Shown: positions 10,339 through 19,471 of the stretch, one piece after another | Position numbering within the stretch: position 1 is the stretch's first letter | Layout of the letters: the number at the start of each line of letters is the position of its first letter | Assembly: GCF_003584645.1 (NCBI RefSeq) | Contig: NZ_AP017928.1 | Span: 5,965,501 to 6,029,500, forward strand | From: Methylocaldum marinum | GTDB lineage: Bacteria > Pseudomonadota > Gammaproteobacteria > Methylococcales > Methylococcaceae | Direction: 5' to 3' | DNA length: 64,000 nt | Made by a program: the position numbers and the translations under genes | Notes under the pieces: model-generated | Databases searched by the model: none | The model's input: only the letters and a program-made list of their open reading frames with translations | Told to the model about the DNA's origin: nothing

Positions 10339-10646
10339 ACCTAAAAACCGCAGTTGACTACCGAAATAACCGCAATGCCCCATCAGCCGACGCATTCCGT
10401 CGCCCCAACCCTTCTCCCGGAGGGCGAGGGGCTAAACTCCCTTCTGTTGAAGGGTTTTTCCGGCGGACTGTCCACGAAGGAATCGCCGTCCTTAGGTATG
10501 CCTCATCGGGAGCCATGTCCGTCCGTGGATTCTTTTTCTCACGGGCCTCAGCTGGCGCTGACCCCGGCGCGCGTTTGATCCCGGTAACGGGAAGCGGCCG
10601 AGTGCGCTCGGGGGAGTCGAATGGCATTCCGGGGCAAGGCGGGGAT
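10339..10646. other. Intergenic region with a REP-like palindromic motif
   Basis: About 308 bases. Around 10403-10431 lies CCCTTCTCCCGGAGGGCGAGGGG, an imperfect palindrome sharing CCGGAGGG(A/C)GAGGG with the element at 2745. No gene and no T-tailed terminator was recognised for the symporter or the convergent kinase gene. Confidence 0.4.
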
Positions 10647-13160
10647 TCAGGTTGTCGGCGGGTTGCGTGATGCGAGCAGCGTTTTGAGGGTGTCGGGATC
10701 AATCGGTTTGACCAGATGGTGATCGAAACCTGCCGCTGCGCTTCGCTCCCGGTCTTCGGCTTGTCCATATCCGGTCAAGGCGAAAAGTCCCATAGTGTCT
10801 CCGTATTCATTTCGTAAGTGTCGAGCCACCTCATAGCCGCTCATTCCGGGCAGGCCGAGATCGAGCAGAACGATGTCCGGCCGGTAGCTAAGGCACATTT
10901 CCACGGCGCAGCGGCCGTCATGGACGACACGTGTTTCATGTCCCCATAGATTGACCAGCAAGGCCATCGAGTCCGCGGCGTCATAGTTGTCATCCACCAC
11001 CAGAACCCGTAACGGAGCCGGCGCCTCGGAAGCCGGCTGGGTGCCCTCGGGAACGGAGCCCGGTCCGGTTGTTGCGCATAAGAGGGGGAGGTGAACGATG
11101 AATTCGCTGCCTTTCCCGTGGCCCTCGCTGCGCGCTTCGACATAGCCCCCGTGCATCTCCACCAGTCGTTTGACCAGCGAGAGTCCTATGCCCAAGCCTC
11201 CTCGGGCTCGATCGATGCCCGGATCGACTTGAGAGAACAAGTCGAAGACGCCGGGGAGATCCTCTTCGGCAATTCCGATGCCGCTGTCGCGGACCGAGAC
11301 CAGCGCCTCATGTTTGCCGTTCTCGACCGTGAGCCAGATGTGTCCGCCTTCGGGAGTGTATTTGTTGGCATTATTGAGAAGATTGTCGAGGACCTGGGTT
11401 AACCGCACTTCATCGCCCTCCACGTAGAGAGGGCGCGGCGGCAAGGTCGAGGTGACGGTATGCTGATGCGCCGATGCGCTGGGCCGGTGGTTCTCGACAA
11501 CGCGAGCGGCCAGGGCCACGACATCGACCGGCAGTTTGTGCAGGTTGATCTTGCCGCGGGTAACCCGCGAGACATCGAGAAGGTCGTCCACCAGGCGAGC
11601 CAAATGCTGGGTCTGCCGCTCGATCATCTCGAGCGGGCGTTGACTCTCGGGGAGCAGCGGTACCAGGCGATGCAGAATGTGGACCGCGTTGCGGATCGGC
11701 GCCAGCGGATTTCGGAGTTCGTGAGCCAGCATCGCCAGGAATTCGTCCTTGCGGCGGTCGGCCTCCGCGAGTTCGGCCGCGCGGCGGCGCAGCGAGTCTT
11801 CCATCCGCTTGTAGTCGCTCAAATCGACGACGAACGCAATCCAGGTAAAGGGTGAGCGTTCCAGCACCGTGGCGCAGAGCAGGATCGGCACCCGAGAGCC
11901 GTTCTTGCGGAAGAATTCTTTCTCGAAGGGGGCGATGGCGCCGTGATCCAGCAACTGGCTCCGGGCGGCTTCATCCAGGGCGTGGTAATCGGGCGGCGTA
12001 ATCTCCGGCCAGCGCAATTTGCCGGCCAGCAGGTCTTCACGGCTGTACCCCAGCATATCCAGGAAGATTTGGTTGGCATTGCAGATCCTGTCGTCGATGC
12101 CTTCCATTACCCCGATGATATTGGCCTCCACCAAACGCCGGGCGCGCATTTCGCTTTCACGCAAGGCTTGTTCGGTTTGCCAGCGCTCGATGGCCAGAGC
12201 CAGCGTGTGGGCTACGGCTCTCAGAAACTGAGCGTCATCCTCGGTAAAAACCCTGTGCTTTCTGGTATGTACGCCCAATACGCCATACGGGCGGGCGTAG
12301 CCGGGAATGGTAATGCTCATGCCGCTCACGACGCCGTGTTCAAAGAGCAGGGGCGGTCCGCTGAAGCGGGTTTCGCTTCGGAGGTCTTCGACGATAACCG
12401 GCTCGCCGGCAATCAGCGTACTCTCGTCGGACGGTTTGGAGATCAGCAGCGTGTAACCCGCTTGCGATTCCAGGCCGGCGCTGACCGTGGCGTTTCCCAC
12501 CAATCCGTCTTTCCAGCCCACGCCGGCCTTCAATTGCAAGGCCTGACCGTCGGGAAGAAGCTCCAGGATTTTGGCGTACTCGATATCGAGGCTCTGGGCG
12601 ATCTGTTCCACGGCGTTTTGCATTAGCCCATCGAGGCTGGTGCTCGCCAAGGCCGATTGGCTCAGATCGGCGATGACGGCTTTGCGGTGCGCATGCTCCT
12701 TGATTTCCGCTTCGGCCGTCTTGTGCGTGGTGATATCACGTATGACGCTTATGATGAGGATGCCTTCCGCTGTCTTGATCGGTGCCAAATGGACGTCCAC
12801 GGGAAACTCGGTGCCATCCCGGCGCTGTCCGTAGAGGTCCGGGCGCCGGCTCATCTTGAGCCGGTAGGGCGCTGCGTGATAGCGCCGGCGGTGCTCGCTA
12901 TGGATCGCCCGAAAGCGCTCCGGCAGCAATATCTCGACGAGTTGTCCCTGCAATTCTTCACGTTCGTATCCGAACAGTCGTTCCAGCTCCGCATTTATTT
13001 CCCGGATGCAGCCCCGAGAGTCGACGACCGCGATCGCATCGGGTAAGGCCTCGAATAAGGCCTGGCACAGCGTTTGTTCTTCGGGCAGCGTCAATTTGGC
13101 CGAAATCGGCGTGACGCCGGCCCACAGAGTTTCAAAAGAGCAGGACTGTGTCTGTTTCAT
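10647..13160 (-). CDS. Hybrid sensor histidine kinase (PAS-GAF-PAS-HisKA-HATPase-REC)
   Basis: 837 aa from the ATG at 13160; a TTG at 13196 would add 12 residues. No transmembrane segment is evident, so it is probably a cytosolic sensor. In order: PAS at about 40-150 ('GCIREINAELERLFGYEREEL'), GAF at about 160-330 with 'PYGVLGVHTRKHR', a second PAS at about 340-460 ('CNANQIFLDMLGYSRED'), HisKA with 'LAHELRNPLAPI' (phospho-acceptor His480), HATPase_c with 'LDNLLNNANKYTPEG', 'VRDSGIGI' and 'GGLGIGLSLVKRLVEMHGG', and a C-terminal receiver with 'VLLDLGLPG' (Asp767) and 'LVKPID'. All catalytic motifs look intact. No output partner is encoded next to it. Confidence 0.94.
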   Translation of the reverse strand: MKQTQSCSFETLWAGVTPISAKLTLPEEQTLCQALFEALPDAIAVVDSRGCIREINAELERLFGYEREELQGQLVEILLPERFRAIHSEHRRRYHAAPYRLKMSRRPDLYGQRRDGTEFPVDVHLAPIKTAEGILIISVIRDITTHKTAEAEIKEHAHRKAVIADLSQSALASTSLDGLMQNAVEQIAQSLDIEYAKILELLPDGQALQLKAGVGWKDGLVGNATVSAGLESQAGYTLLISKPSDESTLIAGEPVIVEDLRSETRFSGPPLLFEHGVVSGMSITIPGYARPYGVLGVHTRKHRVFTEDDAQFLRAVAHTLALAIERWQTEQALRESEMRARRLVEANIIGVMEGIDDRICNANQIFLDMLGYSREDLLAGKLRWPEITPPDYHALDEAARSQLLDHGAIAPFEKEFFRKNGSRVPILLCATVLERSPFTWIAFVVDLSDYKRMEDSLRRRAAELAEADRRKDEFLAMLAHELRNPLAPIRNAVHILHRLVPLLPESQRPLEMIERQTQHLARLVDDLLDVSRVTRGKINLHKLPVDVVALAARVVENHRPSASAHQHTVTSTLPPRPLYVEGDEVRLTQVLDNLLNNANKYTPEGGHIWLTVENGKHEALVSVRDSGIGIAEEDLPGVFDLFSQVDPGIDRARGGLGIGLSLVKRLVEMHGGYVEARSEGHGKGSEFIVHLPLLCATTGPGSVPEGTQPASEAPAPLRVLVVDDNYDAADSMALLVNLWGHETRVVHDGRCAVEMCLSYRPDIVLLDLGLPGMSGYEVARHLRNEYGDTMGLFALTGYGQAEDRERSAAAGFDHHLVKPIDPDTLKTLLASRNPPTT

Positions 13161-13800
13161 AATGTGCCGCAAGCTGCATTGGAACAGCCGGTTCAAAGAG
13201 TTTACCTGTTTCGTCCCCCCGGGGGTGATGTTCGTCTTGTTTTAGCCCTCATTATGGCGAAATTCGGGCAGGGAAAACCGCCGAAAACGTCTCATCGGCG
13301 CGCTTTCGGAAGAGGATTGTACTGTCATAGGTCATAGTATCCATCGCCGTTTGACCCCTTTAAAGCCGTTCCGGTTTCCTTGATTTTGGGGCCAGGCACA
13401 TGATTTAGTCGAAGTTCCTAACAGCGTGGGTTGGTGACTCGGGGCTGGACTCGGTACCGAGCATGCCGACAGCGGCGGCGCGCGGCAGGGTTCCCCGTCC
13501 CCGTAAGCCCGCTTTGGTTGATCCAGGATGACAGGAAGCTTGGCGGCTTGTCATCAGTTCGAAATAATCGGCTCGGAGAATACTAAACAGGATCTCGGTG
13601 CATACCGTATCGCGCCAAACCGGACCAGGGACGGTCTACCTCAATCAATGGGCTTCGGTCTTCGGAGTCACCTGCCGGAGCCTGTCCAGATAAGGCGTTC
13701 CGGAGGTTCCCTCTCGGGTCTGTTTCTCTTGTTCTGCGGGCAACGCCCGGTGATCGAGAGCATGAGCGGACGCCTGGACTCTCGAGCGTCCCTATCCGAA
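13161..13800. other. Intergenic region; possible RAYT/REP-associated remnant
   Basis: 640 bases between two minus-strand genes. Frames here give no recognisable protein. At about 13380-13407 the stretch TTGATTTTGGGGCCAGGCAC resembles the 'GGGGTCAGGCA' motif often found beside REP-associated transposases, but no transposase is present. Confidence 0.3.
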
Positions 13801-14301
13801 TTACCGCTCGTCCATCAGCGCTTGCAGCCGCTTGAACTGCTCCGGGGTCAATACGGCATTGATCTCCGCACGGGCTCTCAAAGCCGTGTCGACCAGGGTG
13901 TCGAATGTTGCCACGTGATCGCTTGCCGCAGCGCGAATGGCGTCCTCATCGTTCGCCGGGTTCAGGTAAAGCTTATACAGCGATCGTTGGGATTCACGAA
14001 GTCTCTTGCCGAGTTCTTTGATTTCTTGCTGATTGCCTTGATGAATTCGCTTTATTTGACCGATCTGTTCGTTGGAGAGCGAAAGTTCATCGATATGGCT
14101 GAGCATCGCGTCTCCATAGCTTTCGTACGCACGCGTGGCGCCTTCTTGCAAACTTTCCAGATGTTTCCGCAACTTGGTGCCTTGCGCGCCGAACGGGGCT
14201 TGCGGCAGGCTTTCGGAAGTGGGCGTTTGCGCCGCTGCGGGCAACGCGCTCGTGGCAATGACCAGAACCGATGCCGCCAGCGAAGCAAAGAGCTTTTTCA
14301 T
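13801..14301 (-). CDS. Periplasmic Spy/CpxP-like LTxxQ protein
   Basis: 166 aa from the ATG at 14301, which follows a GAGGA ribosome site 6 bases away; upstream in-frame starts lack one. Residues 1-24 form a signal peptide (KKLFASLAASVLVIATSAL, then PAAA). The mature protein is helical and charged, with two copies of the family repeat: 'LSNEQIGQIKRIHQ' near residue 75 and 'LTPEQFKRLQALM' at the C-terminus. Spy and CpxP relatives bind unfolded proteins or dampen Cpx signalling in the periplasm. The sequence supports the fold class, not the exact role. It has no cpxRA neighbour. Confidence 0.75.
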   Translation of the reverse strand: MKKLFASLAASVLVIATSALPAAAQTPTSESLPQAPFGAQGTKLRKHLESLQEGATRAYESYGDAMLSHIDELSLSNEQIGQIKRIHQGNQQEIKELGKRLRESQRSLYKLYLNPANDEDAIRAAASDHVATFDTLVDTALRARAEINAVLTPEQFKRLQALMDER

Positions 14302-14807
14302 GGATGTCCTCGTTATCCCGGCCGATTCCATGCCTTGCGCTGCGAGTTTCCGGATGCGGCCGAATGGCCTCGGGGGGCGATGCTCGGACAGATGGCGGAA
14401 AAGGCCGCGTCAAGAGAGCTTGACCACACAGCGATAGAAAAAAGTATCGGTAATTGTATCGAGTGCGTGTACAAGTCGGCTCCAGCCAGTTTTCCGCCTT
14501 TGCAACATTCGATCGAACCGAATCCGGGCAAGTTCCTCCGGTATCAGGCGGTGCCGCCGCTTTCGGAACTGGTTTAGACCGGACGTCACGGCTCGGCGGC
14601 TTCAGTCAACGATTCGCCGGGCGAAGGATTCTTCGGTAAACGCCGGCCGGGGATTTTGGTCTATCGAATATTAAGGCGTATTCTGTAGGGGGCGGTAATG
14701 CACGACCGGAGTGCCATCGTGCCGGTGTTCGGCCATTGCTCGAATCCGGCCGAACGCTTTGGGTTTAGCCACAAATCCGATTGTTGTACTGATTATGGAG
14801 GTAGGCG
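14302..14807. other. Divergent intergenic region
   Basis: 506 bases between the divergent Spy-like and SagB-like genes; it must hold both promoters. No protein, RNA or strong palindrome was recognised. A GGAGGTAGGCG ribosome site lies at its right end, directly before the SagB-like ATG. Confidence 0.4.
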
Positions 14808-15542
14808 ATGCGGAAGGCTCTCTGCGGACGAGACACGCCATCGTTTTTCATGCTGCGGTTCGCCCTGGCGGCCGTACTTGCGGCTCATGCGACTTCACCG
14901 GCCGCAAGATCGGTCGATACCGGAAGACATCGCGTGATTGCCGCCGAGATTATCGTGCTGCCCCCGCCACGAATCGCGGGTCCGATGTCGCTGGAAGAAA
15001 CGCTGAACCGGCGCCATTCGGTCCGGGAGTTTCTCGACAAGCCGATTTCGTTGGGCGACGTGTCTCAGCTGTTATGGGCCGCTCAGGGGATTTCCCACGA
15101 GGAGCGGCTGCGGACCGCCCCTTCGGCGGGCGCACTTTATCCCCTGGCGCTTTACTTGGTGGGCGGCGACATCGTCAGTCTTCCGAGCGGTGTTTATCGG
15201 TATCTTCCTCACCGGCATCGGCTCAAGGTGCTTCGCCGCGGCGACTTTCGGGCTGATCTCGCCGCTGCGGCAATGCATCAGGATTGGATGAAAGACAGTG
15301 CTGCAATTCTCGTTTTCGCCGGCGTGGAGGAGCGTCCGACGGCAAAGTACGGCATTCGTGGCCGCGATTACGTCCACATGGAAGCCGGGCATGCGGCGCA
15401 AAACGTTTTACTCCAGGCCGTGGCCCTGGGGCTCGGCGGTACGCCGGTCGGAGCGTTCAATGACGAGTGGTCGGCGAACGTACTGGATCTGCCGGAGAAG
15501 GAAAAGCCCCTATATCTGGTACCGATCGGAAAGCCGCGCTGA
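14808..15542 (+). CDS. SagB/ThcOx-type nitroreductase-family protein
   Basis: 244 aa with a strong ribosome site (GGAGGTAGGCG) before the ATG at 14808. The N-terminus has a hydrophobic stretch (FFMLRFALAAVLAAHATS), so the protein may be exported or anchored. The catalytic domain shows SagB-type FMN-binding features: 'NRRHSVREFLDKPISL', 'LLWAAQGIS', 'RTAPSAGALYPLALYLV', 'GVYRYLPHRH' and 'EAGHAAQNVLLQAVALGLG'. Family members are FMN-dependent dehydrogenases; some oxidise azoline rings in peptide natural products. No precursor peptide, cyclodehydratase or other biosynthetic gene is nearby, so a stand-alone oxidoreductase role is more likely. Confidence 0.85.
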   Translation: MRKALCGRDTPSFFMLRFALAAVLAAHATSPAARSVDTGRHRVIAAEIIVLPPPRIAGPMSLEETLNRRHSVREFLDKPISLGDVSQLLWAAQGISHEERLRTAPSAGALYPLALYLVGGDIVSLPSGVYRYLPHRHRLKVLRRGDFRADLAAAAMHQDWMKDSAAILVFAGVEERPTAKYGIRGRDYVHMEAGHAAQNVLLQAVALGLGGTPVGAFNDEWSANVLDLPEKEKPLYLVPIGKPR

Positions 15543-15560
15543 TCGGGGTTCTGAAAATGC

Positions 15561-16025
15561 CTATTTCCAAGGGGCCGTGCTTTCTTGGCGCGGCTTTTCC
15601 TCGCCGAGCTCTTCCGGCGTCTGCTCCGAAGGCTCCTGTTCCAAGGGTTCTTCTTCCGGAAATCCTTCGCCCCAGTCGTCTCCCGTTTCTTCCGAGCGCT
15701 CTTCGTTAGGCCGCTCCGGCGTCTTCTTGATTTCTTCCAGGGGTTCGGCCCAATCTTCGGGGAGGGTATCGGACACTTCGGTGCCGGTGAGATCGTCCAT
15801 CTCCGAAACGTCCACCGGCCCGCTCCAATTTTCCGGTGCTTCGATCGGCAGAATATCGAGCCGGTACCAGCTATCCAAATCCATCTCTTCGACGTCGCCG
15901 TCGAAATGCTGGATCTCTACCGAATCCGCATCTTCGTCCACGAAAACGACCTGAAAGGTTTGTCCTTTATCCAGGTGTCTATACCAATTGCCAACGATCG
16001 GGTCCGCTTCAGAATTCATCGTCAT
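15561..16025 (-). CDS. DUF6763-like acidic hypothetical protein
   Basis: 154 aa; start at the ATG 16025 (MTMNSEA) or 16019. The first about 75 residues form a compact domain with 'DPIVGNWYRHLDKGQTFQVV', 'VEIQHFDGDVEEMDLDSWY' and 'EAPENWSGPVDVSEMDDL', a pattern recalled from DUF6763 proteins of gammaproteobacteria. The C-terminal half is a disordered, Glu/Pro-rich tail. No catalytic residues are apparent. It converges with the SagB-like gene with 18 bases between stops. Function unknown. Confidence 0.7.
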   Translation of the reverse strand: MTMNSEADPIVGNWYRHLDKGQTFQVVFVDEDADSVEIQHFDGDVEEMDLDSWYRLDILPIEAPENWSGPVDVSEMDDLTGTEVSDTLPEDWAEPLEEIKKTPERPNEERSEETGDDWGEGFPEEEPLEQEPSEQTPEELGEEKPRQESTAPWK

Positions 16026-16233
16026 GCCCTCGCTTCAATACCTCGAACTCTCGTGCGGTTTTCGAGAAACACGTGACGGCCGGGGCCGTTACTCGGTCCG
16101 ATAGCGATGTCGCGAAGGTGTATGACTTCGCATCTGCTCCGCTCCGTGTCAGCTCGTGCCCTGTACTCACTCTCGGACCTCTCGCGATGTTTCCCATACA
16201 CCCTCTTAGGTCGGCAAAGCCGGGAGAAGTTTA

Positions 16234-16265
16234 TTAACCCGGCCTGTAAACATAGGTCGGGTTAA
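16234..16265. repeat. 12-bp stem hairpin upstream of lgt
   Basis: TTAACCCGGCCT (16234-16245) pairs with AGGTCGGGTTAA (16254-16265) with a single mismatch around an 8-base loop. No T-tract follows. Confidence 0.6.
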
Positions 16266-16338
16266 TCCGAGGCAGGGATGCCCCGGCGCGGCGACAAGCC
16301 GCGTGAGCCCGGGCTGGGCGTGTACTGGCCCGGGCGGC

Positions 16339-16371
16339 GGCCCGTAAAGACCAGGAGGGTATTTACGGGCC
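16339..16371. repeat. Perfect 10-bp inverted repeat upstream of lgt
   Basis: GGCCCGTAAA (16339-16348) and TTTACGGGCC (16362-16371) are exact reverse complements. The 13-base loop contains CAGGAGGG. It could be an operator, an RNA hairpin or a repeat remnant. Confidence 0.6.
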
Positions 16372-16547
16372 TGATGTATAAAGAGGAGCAAGCGTTCGCC
16401 CATCTGGCAGAACCCGCCGGATCGCCTTTCCGGAGTAGGGTGGGGTGTTTGACAAAGTTCGAAGAGCAGAAGAAATTTTTCGGCTCCGGACGGTAAGCCG
16501 TTTCGAAAAAGTTTGATAAACCGCATTCACGAAGGGTTATATTCGCC

Positions 16548-17387
16548 ATGTTATGGGATATATCTCCGATCGCCTTCACCATTTCCATAGGCGCTCTGCA
16601 TCTTCCTGTCCACTGGTACGGACTTTTCTTCTCTTCGACGTTTGTCTACGGTCTGTTCGTCTTCCGCTATTTGTTTCGTCGAGAGGGGCGGCCGCAGGAC
16701 GAGGTTTACGACCTGGTGCTGTTCGTTCTCGCCGGAACCGTGATCGGCGCGCGCTTGGGCCATGTGCTGTTCTACGATCCGGTGCGGTATCTGACGCATC
16801 CGTGGAAGATCTTCGCGGTATGGGAGGGCGGGCTCGCAAGCCACGGGGCGGTAATCGGCATTTTGATCGCAGTCTGGCTGTACTCCCGCCGGGCTACCGA
16901 TCAATCCTTTCTCTGGGTTTGCGATCGAATCGGGGTCACCGTGCCCTTGTCCGGCTGCTTGATCCGCATCGGCAATTTCTTCAATTCGGAAATTCTCGGC
17001 CGGCCCGCCGACGTCCCCTGGGCGGTGATCTTCGCTCGGGTCGATCTGCTGCCCCGCCATCCGGTACAGCTTTACGAGGCTTTCTGTTACCTGCTGATTT
17101 TCCTGATCCAGTTCCGTTTTTATCTCAAGCGTGGGAATAGCGTGCCGGCGGGGCATATGTTCGGACGTTTTTTCATTCTGGTGTTCAGTACCCGCTTCGT
17201 CCTTGAATTTTTCAAGGAAAGCCAAGCCGCGTTCGAGACCGGCTGGACGATTTCCGTGGGCCAATGGCTCAGTATTCCGGCAGTGCTGGTCGGGATTTAT
17301 CTGACATGGCGGGCGCGGCAGTTGCAACGGATGTTCGGAGTCGGCTGGGATACCGAACCGCGCCGGCCCGACAGTCCGGATGCCTGA
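16548..17387 (+). CDS. lgt: Prolipoprotein diacylglyceryl transferase
   Basis: Inner-membrane enzyme that moves diacylglycerol from phosphatidylglycerol to the lipobox cysteine, the first step of lipoprotein maturation. 279 aa with about seven hydrophobic segments. Family landmarks are 'VHWYGLFF' near residue 22, 'GARLGHVLFYDP' near 72, 'GGLASHGAVIGILIAVWLY' with the active-site-region His, the signature 'RIGNFFNSEILGRP', and 'HPVQLYEAFCY'. Length and order are normal. Substrates are encoded in this window, for example the lipoproteins at 17675 and 22976. Confidence 0.97.
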   Translation: MLWDISPIAFTISIGALHLPVHWYGLFFSSTFVYGLFVFRYLFRREGRPQDEVYDLVLFVLAGTVIGARLGHVLFYDPVRYLTHPWKIFAVWEGGLASHGAVIGILIAVWLYSRRATDQSFLWVCDRIGVTVPLSGCLIRIGNFFNSEILGRPADVPWAVIFARVDLLPRHPVQLYEAFCYLLIFLIQFRFYLKRGNSVPAGHMFGRFFILVFSTRFVLEFFKESQAAFETGWTISVGQWLSIPAVLVGIYLTWRARQLQRMFGVGWDTEPRRPDSPDA

Positions 17388-17399
17388 CACGGGCTATGG

Positions 17400-17660
17400 A
17401 CTTTGCGGTAGATGGGCTGTTCCGGTAGCCGGCAGCGCCATTTGGGCAGCAGTTCAGGCAGCGATTCATGCGCGCCGATCAGGAATAGTCCGCCTGCGGA
17501 CAGGCGGATGTCGATGCGGCGCAGGATCTCCGCTGCAGTGCGATCGAGACGCAAGTGAACGCCTGGTCTCGGCAGAGAATGAGATCCAACGAGCGGGTGA
17601 GGTCTTGCGCAGATCCTGCACGAACCGGGTCATGATCGGCGAAACTCCGGTTTGCTCGGT
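17400..17660 (-). pseudogene. Remnant of a CheR-type SAM methyltransferase, frameshifted
   Basis: The minus strand encodes pieces of a CheR-like methyltransferase C-terminus in different frames: 'TRFVQDLRKTSPAR' in one, 'SLDLILCRDQAFTC' in the next, then 'ALQR', and then 'AAEILRRIDIRLSAGGLFLI' and 'GAHESLPELLPKW' in a third step. Read together they give the family order (motif before strand 4, L-CR-xxxFT, helix, RL-xxGG-LFLIG-HE-LP). Near 17535 the loss of one G (CAGCGG-AGATCC where CAGCGGGAGATCC is expected) explains one shift. The N-terminal half is absent and the lipoprotein gene starts in its place. Decayed and not expected to be functional. Confidence 0.6.
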
Positions 17661-17674
17661 CACCGGAACGCGTC

Positions 17675-19471
17675 TTATGTTCCTTGCTTGGCCACAATCG
17701 CTGCCAAAATTTTGCCGATCGTTTCGAAAATAAGTGAAGGATCGAATTCTTCCACGGTGATCATTGGTCGCTTCGGCCATGGCGGCGGGGAGAATTTCAG
17801 CGACTTCGCCGGACCGTAGCGGACGTCGTATATGTCAAGCGGCCCGCCATGCACGCTCAAGATACGATTGACGTGCGATATGACCATGCGGTACTCGGTG
17901 GTTTCCGGTTTCAGCACCTTGGGCCTGAACAGGCTAAAAATCCTTCCATCTTCAGTTTTCCTTACTTCGCCGAGCAGCGCGAGACGTGTTATCGGGCGTT
18001 TCAGCAAGGTCCTGATCTTTTCCGGCTCGTTCAGATAGGGCGACTCGAGGCTATCGTTGCTGAACGTCTTGCCGAACTGGGTGAAGCCAAAGTTGGCATG
18101 CAAGCTGAAATTTTCGCCCGGTACGTGGTGTACATCGATATTGGGGGAAAAGATCCAGCCGGGTTGCAAGCATCGGCGCACGGCCGGTTCGCCTTTCACG
18201 TACAGCATGGAACCCATGGCGGTGGATCTGTAGGCGGTCGCTAAATCCTTTCCGCTGCCAAGCTGAATCTCGAATAGTTTCAAGCTGTTGGAATATGCGA
18301 GGTAAGCGGTCAATTTCCGGCTGGATTCCTCGTGCTGAAAAGACAACCTGGCTTCAAACTCGGAGAAGTCCTTTTTCGCGGTATTAACGATGGTGCGGAA
18401 TGTGTCGACGTACAGGTCGAGATTTTTCTCGGCGGCTTCCGCGGCCCGCAACACTCGATGTCCGAGTTCGCGCCAGGGACTGGCCGGAAAATCTTGGTCC
18501 AGCCGCGCCAGCGATTCGGCCGCGCGTTTCGGGTCGCCGGTCATGGCATGGCTCCACAGACGCTGAAACAAGCGTTTGTCTCCGTCTTGATCGGCCGGTA
18601 ATCGTTCGAGAATGGGTAGAGCGAGCTGGAATTGCTTTCGATCCAGCAGGGCTTCGGCGACCACCGGACGAAGCTCGGGAGTATCCTTTTCCTCCGCGGG
18701 CAAGCGTAACAGTAGCACATCGCGCAAAAAGCCGGCCGTCGGATTTTCCGATGCCTCGTGCAAACCCATAATCCGCCTGGACAGGGGTTCCATTTCGTCC
18801 GTGGCAAGTGCGGCAATGGGCCGGAGCTTGTTGTCGTCGTCTTTTTTCGCCATTGCGTTAAAAGCGGTCAACAGCATGTTCTGCCGCTCGGTGTCGCCGG
18901 CCGCACCCGCGACAAACGCAGATCTCAGCAGAAAATCATGGTCGTTGAACAGCTCGTTGCCAAACTTCATGACACCGAAATCCACGGCAGCGAGATATTT
19001 TTTCGGGAAATCGGCGGATGGCGTCTTGACATACTGCTCGAGCAGTGTCGAAAGTCGCGATCGATAATCCTCGCCTTTGGCGTAGCTTGTACGGAAATAA
19101 GTACCGTGTACGGTTTGGGGGTAGTCGAGCAGCAGCTTCGCTTCCATTGCCTCGGCGACCTCTTCCTGATTTTTGATTCGGGATATCATCAACAGGTCGA
19201 GCGCCACGCGAGGGGCGAAGTCTGAAGCGGCATGCGTCTCGAGATAGGTTTGTGCAGCCTGTTCGTAGCCGGCGATGTCGTCAATTCGGATGAATCGTTC
19301 CGGCAGAGGAAAATCGTCCCCCGCGGACTGAATCGCCGTTGCCGACCGGCCCTTCGGTTCGGTTTTTCCGGTACATCCTGTCAGGATGATCGTTCCCCAA
19401 CCGATCAATACCAAAAGTCGAACGCTTTTCGAGGTCACGAACGCGTTCCGGACAATTCTCATCGCCTTCAT
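17675..19471 (-). CDS. Large putative lipoprotein, TPR-like, unknown function
   Basis: 598 aa. An AGGGAG ribosome site lies about 6 bases before the ATG at 19471. Residues 18-32 are a hydrophobic signal segment ending in the lipobox 'ILTGC' (Cys33), so it is expected in the outer membrane or periplasm. The first about 400 mature residues are helical and suggest degenerate TPR/HAT-type repeats ('ALDLLMISRIKNQEEVAEAM', 'ALLDRKQFQLALPILERLP', 'GDPKRAAESLARLDQDFP'). The last about 150 residues look more beta-rich. No enzyme motif is visible. It ends 15 bases before the CheR remnant. Function not recognised. Confidence 0.8.
   Translation of the reverse strand: MKAMRIVRNAFVTSKSVRLLVLIGWGTIILTGCTGKTEPKGRSATAIQSAGDDFPLPERFIRIDDIAGYEQAAQTYLETHAASDFAPRVALDLLMISRIKNQEEVAEAMEAKLLLDYPQTVHGTYFRTSYAKGEDYRSRLSTLLEQYVKTPSADFPKKYLAAVDFGVMKFGNELFNDHDFLLRSAFVAGAAGDTERQNMLLTAFNAMAKKDDDNKLRPIAALATDEMEPLSRRIMGLHEASENPTAGFLRDVLLLRLPAEEKDTPELRPVVAEALLDRKQFQLALPILERLPADQDGDKRLFQRLWSHAMTGDPKRAAESLARLDQDFPASPWRELGHRVLRAAEAAEKNLDLYVDTFRTIVNTAKKDFSEFEARLSFQHEESSRKLTAYLAYSNSLKLFEIQLGSGKDLATAYRSTAMGSMLYVKGEPAVRRCLQPGWIFSPNIDVHHVPGENFSLHANFGFTQFGKTFSNDSLESPYLNEPEKIRTLLKRPITRLALLGEVRKTEDGRIFSLFRPKVLKPETTEYRMVISHVNRILSVHGGPLDIYDVRYGPAKSLKFSPPPWPKRPMITVEEFDPSLIFETIGKILAAIVAKQGT

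Larger units (their letters stand above)
16026..16547. other. Long leader region upstream of lgt with two hairpins
   Basis: 522 bases between the divergent DUF6763 and lgt genes. No gene recognised. Two strong palindromes (listed separately) lie at 16234-16265 and 16339-16371. A purine stretch GAAGGG precedes the lgt ATG by about 13 bases. Confidence 0.4.

Noticed and set aside
13528..14577. Long forward open frame opposite the Spy-like gene
   Set aside because: The minus-strand frame at 13801-14301 has a signal peptide, LTxxQ repeats and a ribosome site; the forward frame has no family features and mirrors its codons.
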